Below, one piece after another: positions 38,301 through 48,747 of a DNA stretch of 64,000 nt. The notes below the pieces were generated by a model. It was not told the origin of the DNA and searched no databases. It saw nothing but the letters and a program-made list of their open reading frames with translations. A program made the position numbers and the translations under genes. Every line of letters begins with the position of its first letter. The stretch's first letter is position 1. The DNA comes from Kappaphycus alvarezii (Eukaryota > Rhodophyta > Florideophyceae > Gigartinales > Solieriaceae): assembly GCA_002205965.3 (NCBI GenBank), contig NADL03000674.1, forward strand, positions 248,001 to 312,000, given 5' to 3'.

Positions 38301-41300
38301 CGGAATATTTCAATTCATCTTTGTAATATTGAACATCTCTATACTTTGTATTTCACGACCTTTTTGTGGTTTAAAATTTTAGTCGAAGACCTAACGGCGG
38401 CAGAATGCTTACTGTGATATTAACAGGGGCAAAAAGCCCATATATTTATATTTATACACAAAAAACATTCGAATAGAATTACCATCAGTTAAGTTGACAT
38501 AATTGATATCAAGAAAGATAAATGAAAACGTTGATGAATGGAGACAGACTAGTCTCTTCCCGGGGTCCAATTAGATGACGTTACAAAAGAAGAAATTTAT
38601 TCAGCAGAGATCTAAGGAAGCATATTAATTTTCGTTGTTTTCTTACTTCAAGACAGGCGTTGCGATTGAAAAATATTGTGCCAGTTTTGTCTCCTTTTTT
38701 TCTACCTAAGTAGTCCATTGAGAAGACAAAGATTATTGCGTCAGGTTCACAGATAACGTTAATGAAAATAAAACATCAAGTGATATCGACCTGTAGTACT
38801 AAGTGATAGTCTGAGAGGGACAAAAGGGTGAAAACGATTTATAACGAACCCAAGTTATGGAATTCTATTAGATTTGTCTACCAACCCGCTGCCTCAAAAA
38901 TTTTGTGTGTTCTGTACTTGGAAACTTAGAATGATGTCGCTCAAAAAGCAGCTCTCAAGATGAAACTTTTGTGGACTTTCAAACACAATAAAAGTGAATT
39001 ATGACTAAAGTGAAAGCCGCTTGAATATTGAAAGTGAAAAAAGTCTATTATTTGATCAAATTTCAGAGTTTTTATAATACCATATGTTTCTGGAAATCAG
39101 ATCTGTTTTAATATGCACAGTGCACAACTCAATAGAATATTTAGAATTAAGCTTAAAACAAATATGAAGATTGACAGAGCAGGAACATCCAAACTAACAT
39201 TGCTTATACCCTTCCTTGCCGATTTACCATTCAAAAGCTGTGCATCTATGGCTCCTTGGCGAATTGCCTCGAAATCATACTGAGGTCGTTACCTTCCAGC
39301 ATGAACTGATTATCTTGATTCTTAATCCTTCTACAAACAGATGGGAAATGTATATTACGACCGCAGTGGACGCGCAGAGTTCTCGAACACCAAAACTTTG
39401 TAAAGAGTGCCTAGTCTAAAATCTTTAGCGTTACTATATAACATTTAAACAAGACAGATAAATTTCACGTGGCAAAAATAATCTTAAAATTTTCTGTGGC
39501 AGCTCACTGACTCACTTCTTGAGTCATGAAAGTTTCACAGAGGTCAGAAAGGCTTATCTGCAACAACGGATCAAAAAGATCTCTTCATTTACTTACTCTG
39601 TAATAGTAAAAAATCGGAGCGGATAAATATGAGCGGCAAACAAGCGATAAAAGTGCTGTTTTTACATTTATAGTGAGTATAAAAGAGTTTTGAAAAGTGT
39701 CATTTCCACAACTTATGCTAGTTTAGGCCTTTTTCTCTGGATTCACTCATTTTATATCTAGAAATCAAGGTTGCTGAGGTCGCAAAATAATTTTATAAAT
39801 TGCAATAGTTTTTTTCTGCACTTAAAAATGTCTCTCCGCTCGCTTAATCTCTCGCAATACAATAAGTTCAATCAGTGTATGTATACTTTCAGGAAGTAAT
39901 TAAAGTCTTGGTAGCCCATAGTAAATAACATATGATGTCTCATATGATATCATTTAAGGAAATTTAAGGAACAAAAAAGTCTAAATAAAATATACTGACC
40001 ATACAATAGTTAAATATTCGAACCCTAACTGTCTTTCCAAAGATAAAAAACTATCTCTTCTTACAGTACCTCAAATATAATCGAAATTTATTTAATCATA
40101 CCAAAGGTTGATTTTATTTGTTTAACGTATCCCCCTCTGTATCTTTCTCACGAAAAACCCCCGCATCAGTTTGGATAGTAGAGAACACTTTACATAACCC
40201 TTCCAGATCCATTCTCCTCTCATCCTTTGCGTAATTTCGCCCGGCTTCTCCATTTAACCTTCTAATGACACTATTATATTCATTTATTACCTTAACATTT
40301 TCCAGACCACTATCGGTTACAAATTATGGGCCTTTACCTCCTAAAAAGATTTTGAAACTTTTTTTCTTCCCTTGTCTCGACCCTAGCTTCGTCTTTCTCA
40401 CAAGACAGATTCGGAGGGCTCGGAAGCTGTACAGCGGTAAATTGGATGGGACTTAGTTTGACTAAACCCTGATCCAGTTGAAACGGTGAAAACATCCGTA
40501 TACATCAAGTCCTTAAAAGTTTTCCAAGGTATTATCCAAATGAAAATATTGTATAGTCAGCGCATATTCCTTAGTCCCACTATCAAAAACTTCATCAAGT
40601 TATCATCTCCCCTCTTCACCCTCTCATCAAATTAGTCACGCCTCGCCAATACCCAATCATTAGAAAAATCAATCTGAGGCCTGGATTCACCATCGTCCTG
40701 GCCTTTTACAGTATTATCTAAAGAAATGAACCAAATAAATAAAAGATGGAGTTTAAAAGCTACGGTGTAAGCCCGTATGTACGTTTTTGAAGAGGCAGAA
40801 GAGGATGACTAGAATGAAGAAGATAAAATTTGGGGGATGAGAACAAATAGGTGAGTGCGGGGAAAATTGGGAAGATTAAATTGCAAAGAAAATTTGGTGA
40901 GGGCTTTAACGTTATCCAAATAGAGATTTAATGAGAAAGAGAAGTCCACAGAAATTAAGGAATCCTCTATTAGTAAATCATCACTTATTTAGGGCGTTGA
41001 AAAATCCAGATATGGTCTAGGTAGCATTATAACATTATACGATTTTCCTAGGACGTTTTAGAGACCATTCTGGAGATGTAAATGTAGTAGAGGGTGATTT
41101 TGGTTTTGATCTCGAGAATATTGATTTTGGGTAGAGAAATACATCTATCATTTAAGTACCTACCTTTAAAATTATCGTCCAGATGATTTGCTTCAATTAA
41201 TTCTATGTCCTTCAGTATTTTTATCTAGACTGTGCTGTCAGTTGAAAATTCTCCATAAGGTTAGTGGCCGGCTACTATTGGAGAGGCCAAAATAATTGGA

Positions 41301-42296
41301 ATATAACCTCCATTGTACAATGGGTTAGTCACAAAGCAGAACTTCACCTTTCATCAATGAATTTTGTGGTAAACAATAATCTTTCCCCAGCCACGCTTTG
41401 CAAAATTTTAGTATTTCTTCTTGAGCTACTTTTCTCTTGACTACAACTACACTTCTGAACCTCTTTTCTGCTTTTAAAAGCTATTTGGGGAAAGTGGATG
41501 TTTATAGTTTAATAATTGACTGCTTACGCCCACCAATGTCAATGTCTGAGAATATCCTCTTGGGACGTGAATTCCCTCAATCAGTCACCTAAGTGAGCGC
41601 AGTTGTTGTCATATAGTTTCTCCACTACTCCAATATTTGTCAAGCAAAGGGAATTTAATTTCGGATAATACTCACAGTGAATTTCTGTCAATCTGAGTAC
41701 AAAAATATGAAGAGACTATTTTGATTAATGAAGGACTTCAGAAGGCTCCTAGCGATATGTACACGCATTCTGCATAGAACAAATCGTAAACTTAGCTGCA
41801 GGCCAAAAGGGGCTCAGACCATTGAACTCACCTTGCTACTCTCTCGATAGCCTTTCTGTTTACACCGATTGTTCAACGGGAAAAATCTGACTGACATAGT
41901 AGGAACTGCAAACAAAGAAGAACATTGCTTGGTAAATTGCCTCAAATTCGCCTGGATAATCCAAATGAAAGTCCCGGGAGATATAAAAGCGGCCATTGTC
42001 CTCTTCAGGAGGTTTAAAGATTTTGATTAGCATCTGAAACCTTCCCAAATAATTCCAATGCTCATTACTGGCTCTTTTGTTTGTCACGTGTATAGATCGC
42101 CTTATAAAGGGTGTCCGGAAACCCTTGGCGTCCACGCAGACTGCCTAGTGCAGTGCAAACATGTTTCCCAGAGAATCAAGCCCATGATGAACAAGTAACA
42201 CAGCAAAAAAAAATTTTTGCTTTACGTCAAGGTATTTCACCTTAAATTCCTGGTTTATTGTGGAAATAAGACGATCAAAGCCATCACGGCAACGGA
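35387..42296. repeat. Array unit 4 (right edge)
   Basis: This copy has the most private changes: a missing A near 36618, a reworked stretch near 36921-36932, a T-to-C change at about 36957 (GGTACC), single-base losses near 41219, 41363 and 41807, and a missing T near 42005. The last lengthens the local minus-strand frame from 64 to 91 codons. Diverged R segment at about 40595-41275. Its last three bases, GGA, are also the first bases of unit 1. Confidence 0.95.
36010..36071. other. Conserved hairpin, unit 4
   Basis: Identical to the other three, although this unit has changed elsewhere. Confidence 0.75.
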
Positions 42297-42330
42297 AAAC
42301 GCCGTTGGCATCAAAAGGTGCCACCCGCAT
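41860..42330 (-). CDS. Possible broken or multi-exon gene across the array's right edge
   Basis: On the minus strand an ATG at 42328-42330, in unique DNA, opens a 61-codon frame (MRVAPFDANGVFRCRDGFDR...) that crosses into unit 4. A second frame follows at 41860-42135 (91 codons, GTG at its start; LGRFQMLIKIFKPPE, then GRFYISRDFHLDYPGEFE). Both are more polar and protein-like than other frames in the array. A possible acceptor (CACTAG then GCAG) lies between them, but the candidate donor GTGAAA is weak. No family was recognised. Inner units lack the unique 5' part and carry one extra T that cuts the second frame to 64 codons. Could be a gene end, a pseudogene or chance. Confidence 0.3.
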
Positions 42331-43144
42331 GTTTTCTTCGTGCCCTACATCGCTCTTTTAACCTCTTAATGGAACTATTCAAACCCTTGGAGGCTTAAAC
42401 GCAGTTAAAGCTTATAACCTCTGAAAAACAAGACTTGAAAGCCATATAAGCTGCGAGGAGCAGATTAGTCGCTGTTTCTTCCTATAATCTCAGAATGAGC
42501 ATCCGAAGTAATCTTGCGCATTACGCAGGTAGTATTTTTAGCGTTCATTAGAGATTTAGACCAATACCCTTTCAGCAACACGAACAATTGAATGCTCCGC
42601 GGCGAAGCGTTTTTTCTTTTTTATTGGTCTATTCAATACTTTTGCCACTACCCACTTTTTTTTGCGACAATAAAGATTTTAGAAGCTAAGGTATGATTCA
42701 AACTACTCGTCACTGATTCCTGTCTGCAAGTATGATGATCTTGTTTTAACAGAAACGATTGCAAGTTGCTAAATTTAAATTCAAAATCATTCAAGATAGT
42801 AACTTCATGATTAATTTATGACGTCTACATTATTTATATCTTGTAATAATTACCTCTAATATCTCAGATTAAATTTTTCCATTGATAAAAGCGATGAAGT
42901 TATTAGCTTCTTCCGAAATATTACTTTGTATCTTTTCCATCACCTGCATGGTCGACTTTGCGTTATAGTAAATTACCGCATCTATTGAAAGTGCCATTTA
43001 AATCTTCTGTAGTTGGAATCATAATGATGAAGAAAGTAGGGCACTAGGGCACCTATGTAAGTCACCAATATGCAGCTGATCATGTCTAGATCTGAATGCC
43101 ACTAAAAGTCCAATCGAGTCTGTTGCAAAAGCTAAACAAAAATT
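42297..43144. other. Unique right flank of the array
   Basis: Sequence becomes non-repeated immediately after GGA at 42294-42296. Apart from the first 34 bases, which hold the ATG of the edge-crossing frame, no credible frame or repeat is visible. Confidence 0.5.
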
Positions 43145-43687
43145 TTATCTTCTGCAACTCGTGCGCCCTGTTGCACACCGGAAGAAGCAAAACATTAAGA
43201 CAGCTAAGTCGAAAATTACGTGCGTAAATTGCAATGTGAGGCAGCTAATAGCTCGAAATTCAAGTAATTGGAATTGTTCGTCAAATCGATAGAGGAAGAA
43301 GAAGTCGACTGCTGAATGAAAACTGACATCTGCGAAAGGTATACCCATTTTATCCAGCTTTCGAGCTGGTAAATTTAATGCTAAAACGATCCAGTATATT
43401 TGTGGATGAGATTTCATAACACACGTAGCGAGATTGATTTCCACCAAGGGACCCGGTCTGCAGTGTTTTATTTGAGTTAAGTCTCTCTATGCTAGTTTAC
43501 AAGATACAATAAAAGTTTTCGCTGTCGAAGAAACAGAAGATTCAACATCATATATCTCTGTTATCACGAAAATTGCTAAATAATGGCCAAGAATATCAAC
43601 CTGTTGAAAGCCGTCGAAATTCTGCTCTCTCCCGAGGCAGCGCGATTTACTCGAGCTTGGCACAACCCAAGAGTAATATATGCTCAC
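43145..43687 (-). other. Two unresolved minus-strand open stretches
   Basis: Frames at 43487-43687 (66 codons) and 43145-43447 (100 codons) follow one another on the minus strand, separated by about 40 bp. The second is rich in F, L and C (HSAVDFFFLYRFDEQFQLLE). They could be exons of one gene or chance open frames in AT-rich DNA. No family was recognised and neither starts with a convincing ATG context. Confidence 0.2.
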
Positions 43688-45910
43688 AAACGGCTCTAAG
43701 AGAGGTTTTCAATTCTATTTATCTCCCGGAATAAATAATGTTTGTAACGAGGGAACTACAGTCTCAAGTGATCCCGTAGGCTCGCTTGATTTCATTTGGC
43801 GCTACTTCACGAGAACGTGCACTCTCTAGAACATTCTATGCAAGCTCTCATGTAACCACATAAATGTGGGTACCTGTATACTGCGAGCCAGTCAGTTGAG
43901 ATTTCCGCAAATGTAGTATCACAGCCCAAAAGGTGTATGACAGCTGTAGCACGCAACAAGTTTGCCGGTGGAAGTCTACTGTAAGCCTACAAGCCGAGCT
44001 TACAATGTCTGCCACAACTACACACCGTTGTGCTCGACGGGTTGGCTTCCCTCATTGCGGCAAGAACAAGTGTTTACTTCTTCTGTTTGATGGCTGATGA
44101 TTGTTGTCTTGGACTTGCTCCGCTACTCGGTACATATGCTGTTATATAGACGTTTTTGTAGCCCGTCTGCACTGTATCTGAAAGTACAGTACAGTGCAGT
44201 GTAGAGCTAGTCCACCATAAAAATTAAATCTAGTGGCTACAGTAGTATTTTGTACAATAATTAATATCATAAAATATCTAATCATTCCTGCTGAGCCGTC
44301 ACTCATGCTGCGCTGGCACTATCACGAGCCTTTTTGAATAAGAAAATTGATACCATGTAACTGGGACACAAACTATAGTGAGGCAAGTAACACACATATA
44401 AGAGATTCTTTTGGTTACCAATCTTGTGCGAATATTGTGAAATATTATCTTTGGTGTTTAGCCAACTTTAGATTAGGATATGTACAGTTACAGGTATTTA
44501 GATTACTTTCCAAAAGTTGTACTCTAGGATCGTGTATATAAGATCTGAACCCAGGCTGACCCTAAGAGGAATCTAAAGTAACCAAGCCCGATGCCGGACC
44601 ATAATGGTCCAGTAAGAACATGTTCCTGAAATTAGGACACCCCTTAACCTTTCGATTTTCTGTTCCGGATTTGGCTCGGTTCCCCATCTCCTACTTTTTC
44701 CCCTTTCACTTTATCGCTCTTATGGAGATTACCAAAACCTTCTTCGAAAATTCCTTTCTTTTGGAGTACCTCCGCCAGAGTAATACACTTTCACTTTGCT
44801 CTGGTATATTTGAGAACGCTTGGTCCTCTTTCACTCTCCCTTTACTTACTCACGGTAAACATCTCCATTACAGGTGTTACCTCTTCCTTTAGTTTTTGTT
44901 TCTTATTTTTGTGCTGAACCCCGGACGGGCAGGAGTACCGTCGCCAGAGGCTATGGTTATGGATCGCGGAGCTGGCGTAGCCGATAAGCTACTCTTTCTT
45001 TCCAAAAGTTTCATGTTATCAGTGGCCTTATCGAGGGATGACGACTTCCCTCGTTCCAAGTTGTGATCTTCGAGCGAAGGCTCCGGACAAATCTAGAGCC
45101 GAAACTGTATAAGACGAGTTGGCGCAATTCAGCCCCTGGAAATTGATCGGGTACCAGATTTACAACCCGGCTTTTTGTCATCCCGCCAGCGTAACCAACC
45201 GGTTTTGCAAGGAGATACTCTACCTCCCAGCGCCGTTACGACACTGAACTGCCCACAGGATCGCAAAGTCGGGTTCCGCCAGAAACGGAACCGAACGTCC
45301 CGTAGATTGCGTCCTTTATAGTCTCTGTTGGTGCTTGTCTTTCCAAAGATGTTGGCAGCAAAACTTACTGGAGAAACCGATGCGGGCTTGCACTACAATG
45401 AAGAACAGGCCTAATTCCTTATTCCGCGAAAAATGATAATACGGATAAATTACCAGAGGATGATATTTTCAGAATCAATTACTCCAGGGCCTAGGTGTTG
45501 CAGCCGAAAACAGTGCTACTGAAGTGTATTCCTTGGAACGAGAAGAGGTGGACAAAGACGATTGACGAGGGCTACAGGTGAGTACAAGAAGGGTAAGTTC
45601 AACCACCTAATCCCTAGGACCAGCATAAAAGAAATTCTTCTTTGGACAGAAGCTGAATTTTAACTTCGCAAATTTTGTATCTTTACTTGACTTTTTCTAC
45701 CAACTTACTTTTTCTCTCCTAGAAGATGCAATTTAATCAACTTGTATAGAATTTTTATCCCTTAAGTCTCAAAAAGCTTTTTAAATACCATAAATGAATT
45801 AAAGGGAATCTTGTGGTGAAAAAAGCTTAACAATGAAAACTTTCAGGATAAATAACTCATGAATAAAGTAATTAACATATTATTTCGAAAGAATTGTTCA
45901 AATACCAACG
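43688..45910. other. Unassigned region with a GC-richer patch
   Basis: Contains near-palindromic GTACAGTACAGTGCAGTG at about 44192, a 15-bp interrupted palindrome GGACCATAATGGTCC at 44597-44611, and a 90-codon plus-strand frame at 44620-44892 with no recognised domain. A patch at about 44920-45330 is clearly richer in G and C than its surroundings yet has no useful frame. It may be a fragment of an unrelated repeat. Confidence 0.35.
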
Positions 45911-45919
45911 TCATGAACT

Positions 45920-46200
45920 GATTACGACAAATAATCAACTGATGACACTAAACTTATGAAATAGACAATATGTATACTCCTCACACTCTTCGTTCTCGAA
46001 ATCAGAGCCAATAATTTCTCCAAAGTATTCAAACTTCTAACCCAGCCCCTAAAAACTCTTTCGAGCCACTCAGAGTGGTAGATAGCCTCTTTGGACGTAT
46101 AGAAGCTCTCCAATCCAATCCTTTCTCACGAACCTCAACCTTCACTTCACCCGCAACAGAGGAGTCCGAGACTACGATATTCTCCATGTTCGTATATCAG
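45920..46200 (-). repeat. Family R tail, copy b (inverted)
   Basis: Its reverse complement matches 46907-47100: shared GACTCCTCTGT, GGATTGGATTGGAG, GAGGCTATCTA and CTCTGATTTCGAGA-like blocks. It is therefore a tail facing outward on the opposite side of the R-c core. One frame (TTG start) reads ESFYTSKEAIYHSEW. The same frame in R-c reads GFYTFEEAIYHSG before a stop, and in R-d it reads EELVMSEGSIYHSG. Which frame, if any, was coding is not settled. Confidence 0.65.
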
Positions 46201-46309
46201 CGGCTCCCATGAGTAAATTAATCCTCCTCACTTTCTCATCCTGCAAAATCAGCCGCAGTAGTCCGTTATGAATCCAAATTCTCTGTGAGAATCAATTTTC
46301 TTTTTCATG

Positions 46310-46510
46310 TTTGAAGTTTTTGTCGTCCTGTTTCGAAAAGAAATATTTAGACTGTTTATTTCCTTCGTCCCCTAAATTTAGCTCCGGTATTTTACCAACC
46401 AAGTCATATAATATTGCTATGAATGCATGCAAACAAAAGCTGCAACATTGCATAGCATTTTTTACTTTTGCCCAAGGACTTGAAAATTTTCGGAGATTTT
46501 ACCATGTTCA
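46310..46510 (-). pseudogene. Decayed relative of the R-d minus-strand ORF
   Basis: Within this stretch the minus strand encodes a run (GKIPELNLGDEGNKQSKYFF) that aligns without gaps to the R-d protein (DKISEFNLKDEADHDSKDFF). Shared residues include K-I, E, N-L, D-E, S-K and F-F-S. Upstream the frame is lost and stops appear. The in-frame match across diverged DNA suggests the ORF was once under protein-level constraint. Confidence 0.5.
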
Positions 46511-46585
46511 AAGTTTGATAGCAAAGCAGTTGGAACAGGACCCTGCAATCAACCTACCCATTAGCTTAGCCACTTTTTCTTACAA

Positions 46586-46726
46586 ATGGTCAACCTCCGC
46601 CCGTCCATCACCACATCCATTTCATCCAGAGCACGCCGTCTCATCAACAGTCTGGCTTTGATGGCCAATGGACCGACTGACTGCGAGCACTACTGTAGCT
46701 TGTTGGACCGGGGACGCGGTCTGTAG
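46586..46726 (+). pseudogene. Truncated relative of the R-d plus-strand ORF (46 aa)
   Basis: An ATG-started 46-codon frame beginning MVNLRPSI aligns gaplessly over 42 residues with the R-d ORF, with 19 identities including NLR, SI, LALM, TD and DR. It stops at TAG 46724-46726, before the purine-rich tract that encodes the acidic tail in R-d. Probably truncated, though a short functional product is not excluded. Confidence 0.5.
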
Positions 46727-47967
46727 TCCGGCAGCTGTCAATTTGTGGAAGAAGCTAAGGAAATAGAGGAAGAATAAGAAAAAGAAGAGGCTGAGCAATT
46801 GGATGAGGCAGTAGTTGATGTCGTGATATGTTAAAATGAGGAAGATTTGGTACACCACAAGGAGCCAATGGTGTACAGCAGTGGGGGAAATCGCAATATT
46901 TGACTCCTCTGTGGCTAGTGAACCGGGGTTGAGGATCGTGAGGAAGGATTGGATTGGAGGGCTTTTATACGTTCGAAGAGGCTATCTATCATTCTGGGTG
47001 ATTCGAAAGAATTTTGTAGGGACTGCGTTGGGTTATGAATATTTTGGAGGAAATATATAGCTCTGATCTCGGAGACAAAGATTTTGAGGAAGAAATCTAG
47101 ATAATTGTTCTGGTATTATTTATTGTTAAGCTTTCTCGTTCACAAGATTGCCTTAAGTGCATTTTTTTAGGATTCAATGTTCTTTTTAGATTTTAGGGTT
47201 AGCAAATAAGTATGTATAAGCTGCGTAAACTGCATGCTATAATAGAGAGAAAGCAGGTTTGCAGAAAAATTCGGGGGCAGACCCGAAATTTTTCGGAGGT
47301 GAACTTTAACCTCTGCCCTAAGAAGTATGTCTTTTACGCTAGTTATTACGTATAGATCGTAAACAATGCCTCTACTCTACTCAGTTTGAGCCCTTGACCC
47401 CCGTCCTTACTAACCTCTTTTCGTCCTCACAACTGTACTACGAAATTAATCTTGTCACTCGCAAACCCTCTGTTCTAGCATTATCGGGTTTGAGAATCTC
47501 ATCCTCGGTATATTAGTCATATCAACTACCATGTGACCCGACGTCCATTTCTTGAGCCTCCGTTGTTCTAGAATCTTAGTATGACACTGCCCATCAGGGC
47601 GCTGGTATCTGTCAGTAAAACTACGTAGTCGTTCTCAACGTTCGCGCCACCTCCCATGCCAAAGCAAAGGGACTCGACCCAACTACAACTCCAAACGTAG
47701 TCCATAAGAAGAAGAAGCGGAATTACCAGGCGTTTCCCTCTGGATTTACAGGGGAAAGCGGGCTAGTTACTGTAGTCATCTCAAGCCTGGGGGCTTACGC
47801 TCGCTAACGTTCTCCGTCGTCATTGAGCTCGGGAGAACTAGTTCCAATCACACTATGGATTTAGTTTCGAAAATGAATGGTATTCTTTCATAACTACATT
47901 TCTCAATGGCAGTAGCCTCCAATGTGGCTTGATTTATGGCTGGCATCCGTCGACTTGCTAGTAAAGG

Positions 47968-48040
47968 GAAATTTTTGGGTATTTTACTCTAATTAAATAT
48001 ATCCGATCTACCCCATCGTTTTCCAGACAACCACATTCGA
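47968..48040 (+). repeat. Short dispersed module (ATATATCCGATCTA... type)
   Basis: Shares AAATATATCCGATCTACCCC and TTTCCAGACAACC with 56285-56330. Looser versions lie at 50308-50352 and 11537-11575. It lies just upstream of R-d and may be part of the same larger repeat. Confidence 0.6.
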
Positions 48041-48392
48041 ATCAAGTGCTGGTAGAGTGGAGTGGAATCTGCTCAAGCCGAAACTTTCCTCTTGTACGCA
48101 CACCACCATATAAGCAGACTGAGTTCCAGCCGTTATACCGGTTCTTGTACACGGAGTCCCCGTTTTCCCCTTTTCAGTTCGTCAAAATGAATTATTGTAG
48201 ATGGGGTGCTTTTATTGTTAAGGACCAATTGTACAATAGGTGAGGTTGAGGTAGAGCATACGTTGTGTAGCAACTGATATTGTTGTTATAAAAAAGGTAC
48301 TTTCTGTAGGAAAGCGGTACTCTCTACAAACTCCTGACCTCTCCATCCCCGACCTCTGATTTCTCAAAGCAACTCTTCCGATCTCTTTTCTT

Positions 48393-48662
48393 TTAAGAAC
48401 AAAAATCCTGAAACTGCTTTTCCCCTACGAATCCAAGTTCACTGTAAAACTCAATAGTCCATTTTATCTCTGAACTTTTTGGTCCTAATTTTTCGGAAAA
48501 GAAATCTTTCGAATCGTGATCCGCTTCGTCCTTCAAATTAAATTCAGATATTTTATCAAGCATATTAATTATTATTATTGCCCTGATTTCGCGCAAATTC
48601 AAAGCTGCGGCATTGTCTCGCTTTTTTTTTTCGTCCGAGACAGTGAGACTTTTCGAAGACAT
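48393..48662 (-). CDS. Small hydrophilic protein of family R, 89 aa
   Basis: ATG at 48660-48662, TAA at 48393-48395. The product is charged and soluble-looking. It starts MSSKSLTVSDEKKKRD, has one short aliphatic run (AIIII, about residues 28-32), an acidic middle (NLKDEADHDSKDFFSEK) and ends QFQDFCS. No known domain, signal peptide or membrane span is apparent. A decayed copy at 46310-46510 preserves the middle in the same frame without gaps, which is the main argument that it is coding. It diverges from the plus-strand ORF at 48748 across 85 bp holding TTTAAA. Function unknown; chance cannot be excluded. Confidence 0.5.
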   Translation of the reverse strand: MSSKSLTVSDEKKKRDNAAALNLREIRAIIIINMLDKISEFNLKDEADHDSKDFFSEKLGPKSSEIKWTIEFYSELGFVGEKQFQDFCS

Positions 48663-48666
48663 CGCC

Positions 48667-48676
48667 CTATTTAAAG
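48667..48676. promoter_or_regulatory. TATA-like CTATTTAAAG between divergent ORFs
   Basis: CTATTTAAAG contains the palindrome TTTAAA and lies about 70 bp before the plus-strand ATG but only about 5 bp before the minus-strand one. It would better serve the plus-strand ORF. R-c has degenerated here (GTTCAAAG), consistent with decay. Confidence 0.3.
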
Positions 48677-48747
48677 TTCTATATCCCCCTTTTTGAAGCT
48701 AAATACCAGCCAAAACCACCCCGGCTCATCTTCCTTTTTCCCTCAAC

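Larger units (their letters stand above)
14657..42296. repeat. Tandem array of four 6.9-kb units
   Basis: The same sequence recurs head to tail with starts at 14657, 21566, 28471 and 35387, giving unit lengths of 6909, 6905, 6916 and about 6907 bp. The copies are nearly identical; differences are mostly one- or two-base indels in homopolymers plus rare substitutions. No unit has an ATG-started open frame over about 91 codons, and most longer open stretches start at TTG or GTG. No rRNA, tRNA, replication-protein or transposase motif was seen. The unit is AT-rich, unlike the copia and peroxidase regions. It is best called a long-unit satellite or segmental amplification of non-coding or intron-dominated DNA. 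Confidence 0.97.
46300..47480 (+). repeat. Dispersed repeat family R, copy c
   Basis: Collinear with copy d: 46310-46510 matches 48440-48660 (minus-strand ORF region), 46570-46730 matches 48730-48890 (plus-strand ORF region), a purine-rich tract follows at 46740-46850, and the tail at 46907-47480 matches 49050-49680. It is more decayed than copy d. Confidence 0.7.

Noticed and set aside
14657..42296. The array as ribosomal DNA repeats
   Set aside because: Unit length is in range for rDNA, but the sequence is AT-rich and shows none of the conserved rRNA stretches I would expect on either strand.
14657..42296. Integrated plasmid or virus concatemer with genes
   Set aside because: No replication, capsid or polymerase frame is present; the longest open stretches are about 60-100 codons and mostly lack ATG.
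14657..42296. CRISPR-like array
   Set aside because: Repeats are 6.9 kb and contiguous, with no short repeats separated by unique spacers.
44597..44611. GGACCATAATGGTCC as an operator
   Set aside because: A single short palindrome with no neighbouring gene; chance or repeat remnant is equally likely.
46622..46858. Hydrophobic 78-codon frame on the minus strand in R-c
   Set aside because: It is the complement of the purine-rich tract that corresponds to the acidic tail of the R-d plus ORF; R-d has no matching open frame there.
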